In this document: positions 1-8,449 of the stretch, one piece after another
Layout of the letters: every line of letters starts with the position of its first letter
Numbering within the stretch: the stretch's first letter is position 1
Assembly (NCBI GenBank): GCA_945900965.1
Contig: CAMDKM010000012.1
Span: 1-64,000, forward strand
Reading direction: 5' to 3'
Source of the DNA: Bordetella parapertussis
Lineage (GTDB): Bacteria > Pseudomonadota > Gammaproteobacteria > Burkholderiales > JACQAP01
Length of the DNA: 64,000 nucleotides
Notes under the pieces: generated by a model
What the model was told of the DNA's origin: nothing
The model's database searches: none
What the model saw: only the letters and a program-made list of their open reading frames with translations
Program-made: the position numbers and the translations under genes

Positions 1-2
1 TG

Positions 3-614
3 CTCAAGCCGATCGCCGATGAAATTGCGCTAAAGGCCGACGTGATGCTGATCGGTTATGCCGGTGGCGGCGTGCGCAACGTGTTCGCCAACAAGCCGTT
101 GCGCAGTCTGGCTGAGATGAAAGGGGTGAAACTGCGCGTCATGGGGGCACCGGTCTGGAGCCGTGCCTTTGCCGCGGTGGGGATGTCGCCCTCCGTTATT
201 GCCTATAATGAGGTGTACAACGCCATTCAGAACGGCGTGATTGCCGCGGGCGACAACGAGGCGGCCGGCATCGAACAGATGAAGTTCTACGAAGTCGCCT
301 CCCATGTCTCGATGACGCAACACTCTTTCACTATCCGCCCAGTGTGCTTCTCGGGTAAGACTTTCAAGCAACTGCCCGCCGACTTGCAGGCAGCGATCTT
401 GAAAGCCGGCAAAGAGGCTGCCGCCTACGGACGAGACATCGAAAGCCGGGAGGACATGGCCAAACTGGAAGCCATGGAGAAGGCCGGCAAGCTCAAACGC
501 ATCCCTTTTCCTGACCGTGCGCAGATGCAAAAATTGGTAGAGCCGGTGCTCGATGCCTATGCCCGCGATATCGGCGCGGACAAGATTCTTGCCCAGATCA
601 ACGCGCTCAGGTGA
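3..614 (+). CDS. dctP: TRAP transporter substrate-binding protein DctP family, 3' part
   Basis: This is the C-terminal part (about 203 residues) of a periplasmic solute-binding protein of a TRAP transporter; the start lies left of the window. The frame is open from base 3. Family features visible are GVKLRVMGAPVW followed by an aromatic-rich ligand-binding half, and IAYNEVYNAIQNGVIAAGDNE, which resembles the E(V/L)Y-x-A(L)Q-x-G-x-(I/V)-D-G-x-E stretch of DctP proteins. The stop TGA overlaps the GTG start of the small permease gene, so it belongs to a dctPQM operon. The substrate, usually an organic acid, cannot be read from the sequence. Confidence 0.9.
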   Translation, partial: LKPIADEIALKADVMLIGYAGGGVRNVFANKPLRSLAEMKGVKLRVMGAPVWSRAFAAVGMSPSVIAYNEVYNAIQNGVIAAGDNEAAGIEQMKFYEVASHVSMTQHSFTIRPVCFSGKTFKQLPADLQAAILKAGKEAAAYGRDIESREDMAKLEAMEKAGKLKRIPFPDRAQMQKLVEPVLDAYARDIGADKILAQINALR

Positions 615-1093
615 CAAAACTCCTCGGGTTTTATCATCGCCTGCTGACCTGGCTCATGGCGGGCGCGGTGGCGATCCTGATCGTGCCGGTGTCGCTGCAG
701 ATTATTGCGCGCTTCACCGACTGGATTCCCTCCTATATCTGGACCGAGGAACTGGCGCGTTTCCTGTTCATCTGGATGGTCATGATTGGCGCCATGATCG
801 GCATTCGCGAAGGCACTCATTTCGAGGTGGATGTCTGGCCGCAACTGGGCGCAAGAGCCAATGCCCTGCTGCGCTTGACTTCGCTGGTTTTCGTTCTGCT
901 TTTCGCTCTGGTGTTTGTCTGGTGGGGCATTGCCTTCACGCGCTTCGGCTGGGACCAATTGTCCGAAATCGCCGAATTACCGATGTGGATGATCTTCATC
1001 GCCTGGCCGGTGGCCGGATTTACCTGGCTGGTCTTCGCCGGTGAGGCCTTCGTCGCCTGTGTTCGCCGATTGCACGACGGAGAGGCGGCATGA
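611..1093 (+). CDS. dctQ: TRAP transporter small permease DctQ family
   Basis: 160 residues, the usual length for the small integral-membrane subunit that bridges the binding protein and the large permease. Four hydrophobic segments are visible at about residues 12-34, 45-65, 85-107 and 125-150, with the family-typical WTEELARFLFIWMVMIGA around the second helix. It starts with GTG inside the preceding stop (GTGA overlap) and ends in an ATGA overlap with dctM, so the three subunits are translationally coupled. The assignment is firm; the substrate is unknown. Confidence 0.93.
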   Translation: MTKLLGFYHRLLTWLMAGAVAILIVPVSLQIIARFTDWIPSYIWTEELARFLFIWMVMIGAMIGIREGTHFEVDVWPQLGARANALLRLTSLVFVLLFALVFVWWGIAFTRFGWDQLSEIAELPMWMIFIAWPVAGFTWLVFAGEAFVACVRRLHDGEAA

Positions 1094-2409
1094 GCGGTGT
1101 TGCCCTCTCGGCGGGGGCTGCCGCCGCTATCCTTTTCGGCGGATTTTTCCTGATGCTGATTCTGCGCGTGCCGGTGGCCTTCGCTCTGGGGCTGTCCTGC
1201 CTGCCGATCCTCGTGATCGAACCGCGCCTGTCGCCGATGACGCTGTTCAACGAAACCTTCAAGGCCTACAACTCGTTCATCCTGCTGGCCGTGCCATTTT
1301 TTCTGCTTACGGCAAATCTGATGAACATCGGCGGCATCACCGATCGGCTGGTCAGGTTGTCGCGGTCCATCGTCGGCCACTTTCCGGGGTCCCTGGCGCA
1401 GATTAATGTCGTGTTGTCGGTGTTCTTCGCGGGTATTTCCGGTTCGTCCACGGCGGACGCGGCCAGCCAGAGCAAGATCTTCATCGAGGCCCAGACCCGT
1501 GAAGGTTACGGACTGTCCTTCTCGGTGGCGATCACCGCGGTATCCGCGGTGCTGGCAGTCATTATTCCGCCCTCGATCCTGATGGTAGTGTGGGGCGGTG
1601 TGATCTCGACTTCCATCGGTGCGATGTATCTCGCGGGCATTGTGCCCGGCCTGCTCATCGCCGGTGCCCAGATGGCGACCGTGCACGTGTATGCCAAGCG
1701 CTACAACTACCCCGTGTACCCGCGCGCTACATTGAAGGAGTTCCTGAACGCTGCGGGCCAATCCATCCCGGCACTTCTCACCCCCGTCATCATCGTCGGC
1801 GGGATTCTGCTCGGCTGGTTCACTGCCACGGAGTCGGCCGCCATCGCGGTGGTTTACGCCGTGCTCCTGACTGTCTTTGTTTATCGGGAGATGGATCGCA
1901 AAAAACTCTACGAGGTACTTTCGGAAACCGGGCGGCTCTCGGCGATCGCCCTGTTCTGCGTCGGCACGGCGTCGGTGTTCGGCTGGTTGCTGGCCTATTA
2001 CCAGATTCCGAAAATGTTGCTGGAGAACGTGACTTCGATGGGACTGGGGATTATCGGAGTGGGAATATTGATTGCGTTTGTGTTCCTGGTCGTCGGCTGT
2101 TTCCTGGATGCCATTCCCGCCATCATTATCGTCGGCACAACCCTGCAGCCATTGGCGATGTCGGTGGACATGCACCCTGTGCATTTCGCCATGATCGGCA
2201 TCATTTCCCTGGCTTTCGGACTGGTCACGCCACCTTACGGTCTGTGCCTGCTGATTTCCTGTTCGGTGGCCAAAGTTCCGCTGAAATTCGCACTCAAAGA
2301 TACGGTGATCATGCTGGTGCCGATGCTCCTGGTACTGATCGCCGTAATCATCTGGCCGCAGATACCACTGTTCCTGCCGGGATTGATTTCGCCGGATTTC
2401 CTGAAGTGA
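1090..2409 (+). CDS. dctM: TRAP transporter large permease DctM family
   Basis: 439 residues with about 12 hydrophobic segments, the full length of DctM subunits. Visible family motifs include the early AGISGSSTADAASQSKIFI block and the late region LAFGLVTPPYGLCLL, which match the conserved pore regions of the TRAP large subunit. It catalyses Na+-coupled import of the ligand delivered by DctP. The start ATG overlaps the dctQ stop by 4 bases, and its TGA overlaps the GTG of the following GNAT gene, so a fourth gene rides in the operon. Confidence 0.95.
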   Translation: MSGVALSAGAAAAILFGGFFLMLILRVPVAFALGLSCLPILVIEPRLSPMTLFNETFKAYNSFILLAVPFFLLTANLMNIGGITDRLVRLSRSIVGHFPGSLAQINVVLSVFFAGISGSSTADAASQSKIFIEAQTREGYGLSFSVAITAVSAVLAVIIPPSILMVVWGGVISTSIGAMYLAGIVPGLLIAGAQMATVHVYAKRYNYPVYPRATLKEFLNAAGQSIPALLTPVIIVGGILLGWFTATESAAIAVVYAVLLTVFVYREMDRKKLYEVLSETGRLSAIALFCVGTASVFGWLLAYYQIPKMLLENVTSMGLGIIGVGILIAFVFLVVGCFLDAIPAIIIVGTTLQPLAMSVDMHPVHFAMIGIISLAFGLVTPPYGLCLLISCSVAKVPLKFALKDTVIMLVPMLLVLIAVIIWPQIPLFLPGLISPDFLK

Positions 2410-2801
2410 TCGAGTATCGCCAAAATTTCCCGCTGGATCCTGCCGACGTCATTCGCGTCTTCGATTCGTCCGGTATCAAACGTCCAACCGCGGACCCCGC
2501 TCGAATTTCCCGCATGTTTGCCAATTCGAATCTGGTTCTTTCTGCGTGGTCGGATGGGAAGCTGGTTGGCGTTTGCAGGGCGTTGACCGACTTCAGCTAC
2601 TGCTGTTACCTGTCCGATCTGGCGGTGGATCGGGACTTTCAGAAGCAGGGCATCGGCATCGAGCTTCTTCGGCGTGTCCAGGCGGAAATCGGGGAAGAAG
2701 TGACGCTCATTCTGCTTTCCGCTCCTGGCGCCATGACTTACTACCCGAAACTGGCATTCTCCAAGATTGAAAACGGATTCATCGTCAATCGTGTTCGCTG
2801 A
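2406..2801 (+). CDS. GNAT family N-acetyltransferase
   Basis: 131 residues. The start is chosen as GTG at 2406 because it sits in a GTGA overlap with the dctM stop, repeating the coupling seen upstream; longer readings of the same frame only run antiparallel through dctM sense and are not coding. The acetyl-CoA loop region is LAVDRDFQKQGIGIELLRRV (GNAT motif A, Q/R-x-x-G-x-G/A form), followed by LILLSAPGAMTYYPKLAF, the usual beta6-alpha4 YxKLGF-like element. The substrate is unknown; co-transcription with a TRAP system may suggest an amine ligand, which is only inference. Confidence 0.82.
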   Translation: MIEYRQNFPLDPADVIRVFDSSGIKRPTADPARISRMFANSNLVLSAWSDGKLVGVCRALTDFSYCCYLSDLAVDRDFQKQGIGIELLRRVQAEIGEEVTLILLSAPGAMTYYPKLAFSKIENGFIVNRVR

Positions 2802-2836
2802 TTGTGAGGGGCGAGGGACTTCTTGTACTTGGTGCC

Positions 2837-2903
2837 GCCCCCTCTCGCCAACCCCTCTGCTGCGCTTCAAGTGTGCCCTTGTCCCGCAGGGGGCGAGGGG
2901 CTT
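2837..2903. terminator. inverted repeat between convergent genes, possible bidirectional terminator
   Basis: The arms CCCCTCTCGCC (near 2839-2849) and GGGCGAGGGGC (near 2891-2901) can pair across about 40 bases between the convergent GNAT and serine hydrolase genes, and the right arm is followed by TTTT on the plus strand. The sequence resembles the GC-rich CCCTCTC repeats scattered in proteobacterial intergenic regions, so it may be a repeat as much as a terminator. Confidence 0.4.
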
Positions 2904-2904
2904 T

Positions 2905-3963
2905 TCAGTGCTTATTGTTGATCGCTTCCAACACCTTCCCGAAGAATGGGTCGGCAGATTCGGGGGCGATCCAACGCACGACCAGCACCATGCGACTTTG
3001 GGGTTCGATCCACACGTAGTTGCCGCCGGCGCCGATGGCGAACCAGCTGGACTCCGGAACAGAAGGGAAGATTCGCCGCTGGTGATTGAGCCAGACCAGG
3101 TAGCCGTAACACGGTGCGATAGCGCAGGGCTTTCGCATGCGCCGTATCCACTCGGCGGAAAGGATCTGCCGGCCATTTGCCTTGCCCTCATCCAGCATCA
3201 TCTGTCCTATGCGCGCCTGGTCGTGAGCGCTGATCGACACGCCGCCGCCCCAGTGTGTGCCGCCGGGCACGGATTGAACTTTGCGGCCCTTGAGTTCGAT
3301 CCACGCGTTGTCGTAGCCCACCCAGCGCCAGTTGTCACTTGCCCCAAGGGGTTGTGTGATGGTTTCGCCCAACACTTCGGGCAAAGGACGGCCAAACAAG
3401 TGCAGTAGCGCAAGCGAGAGCTGGTTGATCCGCACATCGTTATATTCCCAGTACGTTCCCGGCGTCTGTAACGGGCGCGCACCGCCCCTCTTGCCTGTCA
3501 CCGCGTTTTGATGGAAGGCCAAGGTGCGATAGCGGTCCACCTGATCGGGAACTCCGAATACCGTTCCTTCCCATTCGCTGGTCTGCGTCAGCAGGTGAGC
3601 CCAAGTGATTTGCGCGTTTTGTCCTTGCTCGAAACCGATGCCGGGGACGCGTTTGTGCACCAGTTCATCGACGTCGGGCAACAGCTTGTGGTCATGGGCG
3701 ATGCCGGCGAGCAAGGCGAGATAGGTCTTGGCGATGCTGAAGGTCAGGTCGGCCCTGTGCGGTTCGCCCCAGGACGCCACGGGCTTGCCGTTCAATAGAA
3801 TCGTCCCGGACACCGGGCCGCGTGCATGTACCGGCCCCAGGAGTCTGTTCCAGGGCGGCGGGTCTTCATGATGGATGCCCCACTTGTCGGTAATCTCGCG
3901 CGACCAGGGAATTTCGTGGTCAACCGAAAACTGAACGGCGGCCGCGAGCCTTCTGCTGTCCAT
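2905..3963 (-). CDS. beta-lactamase-fold serine hydrolase (class C / esterase type)
   Basis: 352 residues of the beta-lactamase-related serine hydrolase family. The SxxK nucleophile motif is FSIAKTYLA (about residues 95-103), a YxN-like element occurs in YWEYNDVRIN, and the C-terminal GAGGNYVWIEPQSRMVLVV resembles the end of EstB-type esterases. A THWGGG stretch stands where HTG/KTG normally is. No signal peptide is visible, unlike true class C beta-lactamases, so a cytoplasmic esterase or amidase is more likely than antibiotic resistance. It is transcribed convergently with the TRAP operon. Confidence 0.82.
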   Translation of the reverse strand: MDSRRLAAAVQFSVDHEIPWSREITDKWGIHHEDPPPWNRLLGPVHARGPVSGTILLNGKPVASWGEPHRADLTFSIAKTYLALLAGIAHDHKLLPDVDELVHKRVPGIGFEQGQNAQITWAHLLTQTSEWEGTVFGVPDQVDRYRTLAFHQNAVTGKRGGARPLQTPGTYWEYNDVRINQLSLALLHLFGRPLPEVLGETITQPLGASDNWRWVGYDNAWIELKGRKVQSVPGGTHWGGGVSISAHDQARIGQMMLDEGKANGRQILSAEWIRRMRKPCAIAPCYGYLVWLNHQRRIFPSVPESSWFAIGAGGNYVWIEPQSRMVLVVRWIAPESADPFFGKVLEAINNKH

Positions 3964-4081
3964 GAGGTATGCTTTTCATCCTGATCGATAACAATCTGAG
4001 CAGCAATGTAGCATTCCTCTGGATTAGTGTCTGCGAGACTCGGATAATCGCGATTGCGCGGCGGAAAGGTGTTCCAGATAT

Positions 4082-4180
4082 TAAGTGTCTTCCACGCGAA
4101 TGCGGGGAATCAGCTTCACTTGAAAACCCTGGATTCCCGTCTCCACGGGAATGACATTGGGGGACTTATCCAGTGTTTCC
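4082..4180. repeat. copy of dispersed intergenic repeat (relative of the 41.3 kb MITE-like element)
   Basis: Contains TAAGTGTCTTCC at the left, the core CTGGATTCCCGT..CACGGGAATGACATT and the right end GGACTTATCCAGTGTTTCC. The same blocks in the same order occur at 41305-41450, with a longer interior there. The left terminal inverted repeat is degraded in this copy. A short core also occurs at 17831-17853. No transposase is nearby. Confidence 0.75.
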
Positions 4181-4229
4181 TTGACTGGATACCGACCATT
4201 GAATCCGCTACGAAATTTTCCGAGGGCAC

Positions 4230-4427
4230 ATGAATAGTCTGTTTATCGGAGTGGTTACCGGGGCATTTGGCATGGCCTATTTTGTCTATGGGAAACGCCA
4301 GACGCTTTTTGTGCCGATGTTTTCGGGCATCCTGCTTTGTATCTATCCCTACTTCATCGAAAACATGTTTTGGCTCTGCTTCGTTGGCATTGCCCTGATT
4401 GCCGCGCCGTTTGTGCTCAGATATTGA
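4230..4427 (+). CDS. small two/three-helix membrane protein
   Basis: 65 residues that are almost wholly hydrophobic, with segments at about 2-19, 26-42 and 46-62 separated by a GKRQ turn. A GAGGG ribosome site lies about 6 bases upstream of the ATG. I recognise the type: a short conserved bacterial membrane protein of unknown role, sometimes labelled as amino acid transport protein without strong evidence. It stands alone between the repeat at 4.1 kb and the TauE gene. Confidence 0.7.
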   Translation: MNSLFIGVVTGAFGMAYFVYGKRQTLFVPMFSGILLCIYPYFIENMFWLCFVGIALIAAPFVLRY

Positions 4428-4550
4428 GACAGCGCCGCCAGATTCAACTGCGTTGGCACTGGATTTTGCCGACGATATCCTTTTCCTGTAATTTGAAAGT
4501 CAGAAATTCAAATTGCAGAAATTTGCGGGCAAGCGTAAGAAAGTGATCGC

Positions 4551-5276
4551 ATGGAATATGTTGTGATTCTCGCCGTTGGCCTTGTTGCCGGGACACTCGG
4601 CGGCATCGTTGGATTCGGCTCCTCGATCATGTTGATGCCAGTGCTGGTCATTTCATTCGGGCCGCGCCAGGCGGTGCCGATCATGGCGATAGCTGCAGTG
4701 ATGGCCAATTTCGCCCGCATTCTGGTTTGGTGGCGGGAAGTGGACTGGCGGGCGGTCGCCGCTTATTCCGTGACAGGGGTCCCCGCCGCGGCCCTGGGTG
4801 CGCGAACCCTGGTGGCGCTGCCCCCGCGGCTGGTGGAAAGTGCGTTGGGCTTGTTCTTCATCGCGATGATTCCGCTTCGGCGCTGGATGGCGACGCACAA
4901 CCTGCGGCTCAACGCCTGGCATCTTGCGGCGATAGGTCTGCCCATCGGGTTTGTCACTGGCATCGTGGTGTCCACCGGGCCGATCACGGCGCCAATCTTC
5001 CTGGCCTATGGGATGGTGAAGGGCGCCTTTGTCGGCAGCGAAGCTGCGGCGTCGCTGGCGGTGTACCTGAGCAAGTCGATTACCTTCCGCAGTCTTGGGG
5101 TATTGCCTTGGGACATTGCGGTGAAAGGGCTCACTACCGGATCATCGTTGATGGCAGGCGCGTTTGTCGCCAAACGTTTCGTGCTGAAACTGGAGCCCGA
5201 ACATTTCCGCCTGCTGATGGAAGGGCTGATGCTGCTGTCGGGGGCCGTCTTGCTGTGGGCCGCGGTGTTTCCGTAG
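4551..5276 (+). CDS. sulfite exporter TauE/SafE family permease
   Basis: 241 residues with about 7-8 hydrophobic segments. The N-terminal GTLGGIVGFGSSIMLMPVLV is the TauE/SafE (DUF81) signature G-x-(I/V)-G-x-G-(G/S)-x-x-x-x-P, and it is partly repeated in the second half (IGLPIGFVTGIVVSTGPITA). Members export sulfite, sulfoacetate or other anions. The gene is convergent with the following SDR operon. The substrate is not predictable from context. Confidence 0.88.
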   Translation: MEYVVILAVGLVAGTLGGIVGFGSSIMLMPVLVISFGPRQAVPIMAIAAVMANFARILVWWREVDWRAVAAYSVTGVPAAALGARTLVALPPRLVESALGLFFIAMIPLRRWMATHNLRLNAWHLAAIGLPIGFVTGIVVSTGPITAPIFLAYGMVKGAFVGSEAAASLAVYLSKSITFRSLGVLPWDIAVKGLTTGSSLMAGAFVAKRFVLKLEPEHFRLLMEGLMLLSGAVLLWAAVFP

Positions 5277-5289
5277 TGAATCGTTAATT

Positions 5290-6072
5290 TCAGCGATCGA
5301 GTCCGTCGGACGCCAGATACCCGCCATCCACCGGGATGCAAATCCCGCTGACGTGATCCGACGCCGATGAGGCAAGGTAAAGGCAGGTTCCAACCAGTTC
5401 CGAGGTTTCTCCCAGGCGGCCCGATGGGGTCCGGCGCTTGATCGACTGCTCCAGCGACGTGCCGCGTAATTCGCCGGTCATTTCGGTGAAAAAATATCCC
5501 GGCGCGATGGCGTTGACCTGTATGCCCAATGGCATCAACTCCACCGCATTGACCTTCGTTAATCCGATGACTCCGTGTTTGGAGGCTGTGTAGGCGACCT
5601 GCAAGCCCTTGCTGGGTGCGGTCAGGCCATAGACCGAGGAGATATTGATGATCTTGCCGCTGCCCTGGGCCTTCATGCAGCGGGCGGCGTGTTTGGTGCA
5701 AAGGAACGGACCCGTCAGATTGATGGCCATCACCCGGTCCCAATCCGCTCGATCGAGTTCCATGACCGACTTGCGGTTCACATCGCCGGCGTTGTTGACG
5801 AGGATGTCGAGTCGGCCGAAACGTTTGATCACGCCCTCGATCGCGCGCTCGACCGCTGTCTCGTCGCAAACATCGAACTCAAAGGCCGCTGCGTGAGGGC
5901 CATCGCCACCCAGTTCCTTGAGTGCTTCGGCATTGCGCGCGGCGCGGCGGCCCCCGATCGCCACTTTGGCGCCGGCATCTCGCATGGCCTTGGCCAGCGT
6001 TCGTCCAATGCCGCTATTTCCGCCAGTTACCAGTGCAACGCGCCCTTCCAGGGAGAACAGATTGGTTCCCAT
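5290..6072 (-). CDS. SDR family NAD(P)-dependent oxidoreductase
   Basis: 260 residues, classical short-chain dehydrogenase/reductase. The cofactor motif TGGNSGIG is near residue 16, NNAG near 95, catalytic Ser in INISSVYG and the YTASK active site follow, and the C-terminal PVDGG is typical. The start ATG at 6072 is chosen because it overlaps the TGA of the upstream CmcJ-like gene (TGATG); the frame is open further upstream but that reads through the neighbour. It is the third gene of a GST / CmcJ-like / SDR operon and probably oxidises or reduces the same small molecule. Confidence 0.92.
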   Translation of the reverse strand: MGTNLFSLEGRVALVTGGNSGIGRTLAKAMRDAGAKVAIGGRRAARNAEALKELGGDGPHAAAFEFDVCDETAVERAIEGVIKRFGRLDILVNNAGDVNRKSVMELDRADWDRVMAINLTGPFLCTKHAARCMKAQGSGKIINISSVYGLTAPSKGLQVAYTASKHGVIGLTKVNAVELMPLGIQVNAIAPGYFFTEMTGELRGTSLEQSIKRRTPSGRLGETSELVGTCLYLASSASDHVSGICIPVDGGYLASDGLDR

Positions 6073-6917
6073 CAGAAAAACGCCATGGTGCGGATTTCGA
6101 TGCTCTCGCGCGCCGGCGCATCGGGCGCCGTGTTCGGGTCTTCGAAGGCGCTGTGGCCGAGAAAGCGGGCGCGTCCGTCGGTTTCCGATTCGTAAGTCTT
6201 GAGGAGCAGAACGTTCTCCGGTGTCATCTTCGGAAAATACCACCACTTATGGGCGCTCGAATGACGCATCACAAAAATCTCCCCGGTGCGTTCCCGGTAA
6301 CGCAGTTTCATCTTCAGCATGTCGTCGGGCGAGGCCGAAGTGACGTCGCACATCGCCAGAGGCTTTTCATCTACTCGCCGCTTCAATGGTTTCCAGAAGT
6401 TGTAAAACGCCACGCGCCGCCCAAGCAGGGTGTCGGCCTCTGCCGGCAGCAACTGCCGCACCCGCAAGGGACCGGACAGCGGCGTGTAATCGCAGTGCAC
6501 CAGCATGACCGGCGCACGCTGGGTCGTCGTGTGCTCGGCGGTCTGCTGCTGCTCATTGAGCTTCGAGCGGATCGTGTGATCGAAAATCACCACCCTGCGC
6601 GCGCCCACCGATTGGCGCACAAACTCCGCAACCAGCGGGTAGAACTGATCGCGCACCGCGTTATCGTCGTCGAAGCGGTCGAACGCCTGGCGAAATTCCC
6701 CAAACGCAAACCCTTCGCGATCCAGAGAAAAAGATTGGGCGCGCGACCAGCCGTCGTCAATCTGCATGGCATGCGGATCGTTGCCGGGCGCACTGACGAC
6801 GGTACCTGCCGGCGGTTCGTAGAAATAGACCTCCGGAACCTTGCCGTCGTCGCGCGTGTAATTGAAGGTCGAACGTACCGACGATCCGACCTGTCTGCTG
6901 GCGCCCATATTTCCCAT
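6072..6917 (-). CDS. CmcJ/NvfI-like oxygenase family protein
   Basis: 281 residues. It resembles the CmcJ/GA4-desaturase-like group, best known from cephamycin C 7-alpha-methoxylation and fungal oxygenases: an N-terminal FNYTRDDGKVPEVYFYEPP region, then VVIFDHTIR, PVMLVHCDYTPLSGPLRVR, AFYNFWKPLKRRVDEKPLAMCD, and HKWWYFPKMTPENVLLLKTY with the FxNFWKPL and WxYFPxMxxDEVLLFK-like blocks. His and Asp residues in the HCDYT block may bind iron. The start at 6917 lies 2 bases after the GST stop; a second ATG at 6908 is possible. The substrate is unknown. Confidence 0.78.
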   Translation of the reverse strand: MGNMGASRQVGSSVRSTFNYTRDDGKVPEVYFYEPPAGTVVSAPGNDPHAMQIDDGWSRAQSFSLDREGFAFGEFRQAFDRFDDDNAVRDQFYPLVAEFVRQSVGARRVVIFDHTIRSKLNEQQQTAEHTTTQRAPVMLVHCDYTPLSGPLRVRQLLPAEADTLLGRRVAFYNFWKPLKRRVDEKPLAMCDVTSASPDDMLKMKLRYRERTGEIFVMRHSSAHKWWYFPKMTPENVLLLKTYESETDGRARFLGHSAFEDPNTAPDAPARESIEIRTMAFF

Positions 6918-6919
6918 CG

Positions 6920-7561
6920 TCAGGCCGCTTTGAGCCCCAACAACGGCGCTGCGTCGGTCGCCTTCCAGCAAGGTAGTTGCTCGACATCCTGGGTCATCCA
7001 ACGGCGCAGATTCGGATGCGCATCGAGCGGCAGCTTCTGGTAGGAATGTAGATGCATCGGAGCAGCCACGGAAATGTCCGCTATCGTCACCTTGTCTCCG
7101 CACAGCCAGCGCTGCTTGCTCAAGCGCTCATCGAGAATGGCGGCGAGCTTGTGAAAATTGGGCGCTTCCTTGTCGGTGATCGATTTGTCGGGCTCGGCTT
7201 TCAGCAGGGGCTTCACCACGTTTTCGACGAGATATACATAACAACTCGGGAACCAGTGGGCCGCTTCCCACAATTGCCAGCGATGAATATCTGCACGCAC
7301 TTTGAAATCCTTCGGGTAAAAAGCGTTGGCGCCGTTTTTGTCCGCCACATATTGCAGAATGGCATTGGATTCCCAAAGTTTCAGATCGCCATCGACCAGA
7401 GTCGGAAGCGATGCATTGGGATTGAGTTTCATGTATTCGGGCGATTTCTGGCCGCCGGTGAAATAATCGACATGCGATTTCTCGAAACTGGCCCCAATCA
7501 GGTTGAACCCGGCGATGACCTTGCGGCAATTGACGGTGATCGGATCGTAATAAAGTTTCAT
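6920..7561 (-). CDS. glutathione S-transferase family protein
   Basis: 213 residues. The N-terminal thioredoxin-like domain shows MKLYYDPITVNCRKV and the cis-Pro turn NASLPTLVDGDLKLWESNAI with the ES glutathione-binding pair (about residues 64-65); an all-helical C-terminal domain follows. The start ATG at 7561 is preceded by GGGGGAG at good spacing; the longer open frame to 7630 lacks this. It is the first gene of an operon with the CmcJ-like and SDR genes, which suggests a glutathione-dependent catabolic or detoxifying step. Confidence 0.92.
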   Translation of the reverse strand: MKLYYDPITVNCRKVIAGFNLIGASFEKSHVDYFTGGQKSPEYMKLNPNASLPTLVDGDLKLWESNAILQYVADKNGANAFYPKDFKVRADIHRWQLWEAAHWFPSCYVYLVENVVKPLLKAEPDKSITDKEAPNFHKLAAILDERLSKQRWLCGDKVTIADISVAAPMHLHSYQKLPLDAHPNLRRWMTQDVEQLPCWKATDAAPLLGLKAA

Positions 7562-7660
7562 TTCTGGCTCCCCCGTGTGATTATGTTTTTGGTGCTGCGT
7601 GTGGGAAGATATCACAAAGTGCCCCGTCATCGAGGGCGTGCGGCAGACTGCCTAACTGCC

Positions 7661-8449
7661 TCAATTCTTAAGTCGATAACCGGTCCTGAATATCCACGCC
7701 ACGCCGGCCAGACAGGCGGAGAAAAACATCAAGGTCATCGTCAGACTCAGCACGACCCCGACATCCGCGGTTCCGTAGAAGCTCCAGCGGAAGCCGTTGA
7801 TCAGGTAAACGATAGGGTTAAACAGGCTCACGATACGCCAGAACGCCGGCAGCATGTCGATCGAGTAGAAGGCGCCGCCGAGAAACGTCAGCGGAGTGAT
7901 GACAAGCATTGGGACGAACTGCAATTGCTCGAAGCTCTTCGCCCAGATGCCTAGAATGAAGCCCAGCAGGCAAAAGGTCGTCGCCGTCAGCAGCAGAAAT
8001 GCCATCATCCAGACTGGGTGGTCGATACGGATTGGCACAAAAAACGTCGAAGTTGCCAAAATCATCAGCCCCAGAATCACCGACTTGGTGGCCGCCGCGC
8101 CGACATAGCCCAGCACGATTTCGAGCGCCGATACGGGGGCGGAAAGAATTTCGTAGATGGTGCCGGTAAAGCGGGGGATGTAAATGCCGAACGAGGAATT
8201 ATTGAGGCTTTCGGTAAACAACGAAAGCATGATCAGCCCCGGCACAATGAATGCTCCATAAGTCACGCCACCGATCTCGCTCATGCGCGCGCCGATGGCG
8301 GCACCGAATACGATGAAGTAGAGCGAGGTTGTAATGACCGGGGTCACCAGGCTGGACCACAGCGTGCGGCGAAAACGCGCCAGCTCGAAGCGGAACACGG
8401 CCAGCACGCCGTGATGATTGAATGCGGGCACTCTCGCCGTTGTGTTCAT
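7661..8449 (-). CDS. ABC-2 type transporter permease
   Basis: 262 residues with six hydrophobic segments and the ABC-2 permease pattern: an amphipathic N-terminus ([20 protein letters not shown]), then [34 protein letters not shown]-like coupling region and [12 protein letters not shown] in the fifth helix loop, which matches the YadH/NodJ group. It starts in an ATGA overlap with the ATPase gene, so the two form one exporter. The exported substrate is unknown. Confidence 0.92.
   Translation of the reverse strand: MNTTARVPAFNHHGVLAVFRFELARFRRTLWSSLVTPVITTSLYFIVFGAAIGARMSEIGGVTYGAFIVPGLIMLSLFTESLNNSSFGIYIPRFTGTIYEILSAPVSALEIVLGYVGAAATKSVILGLMILATSTFFVPIRIDHPVWMMAFLLLTATTFCLLGFILGIWAKSFEQLQFVPMLVITPLTFLGGAFYSIDMLPAFWRIVSLFNPIVYLINGFRWSFYGTADVGVVLSLTMTLMFFSACLAGVAWIFRTGYRLKN

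Noticed and set aside
817-2184. 455-residue minus-strand frame across the TRAP permease genes
   Set aside because: Antisense to two well-recognised membrane proteins, very polar and biased composition, no start context.
1590-2801. 403-residue reading that extends the GNAT gene upstream
   Set aside because: The first 270 residues only re-read dctM in another frame; the GTGA overlap at 2406 explains the start.
3969-4154. 61-residue plus-strand frame running into the 4.1 kb repeat
   Set aside because: No ribosome site, and its 3' half is repeat sequence.
5922-7043. 373-residue plus-strand frame across the SDR/CmcJ-like/GST operon
   Set aside because: Antisense to three coupled genes and without motifs.
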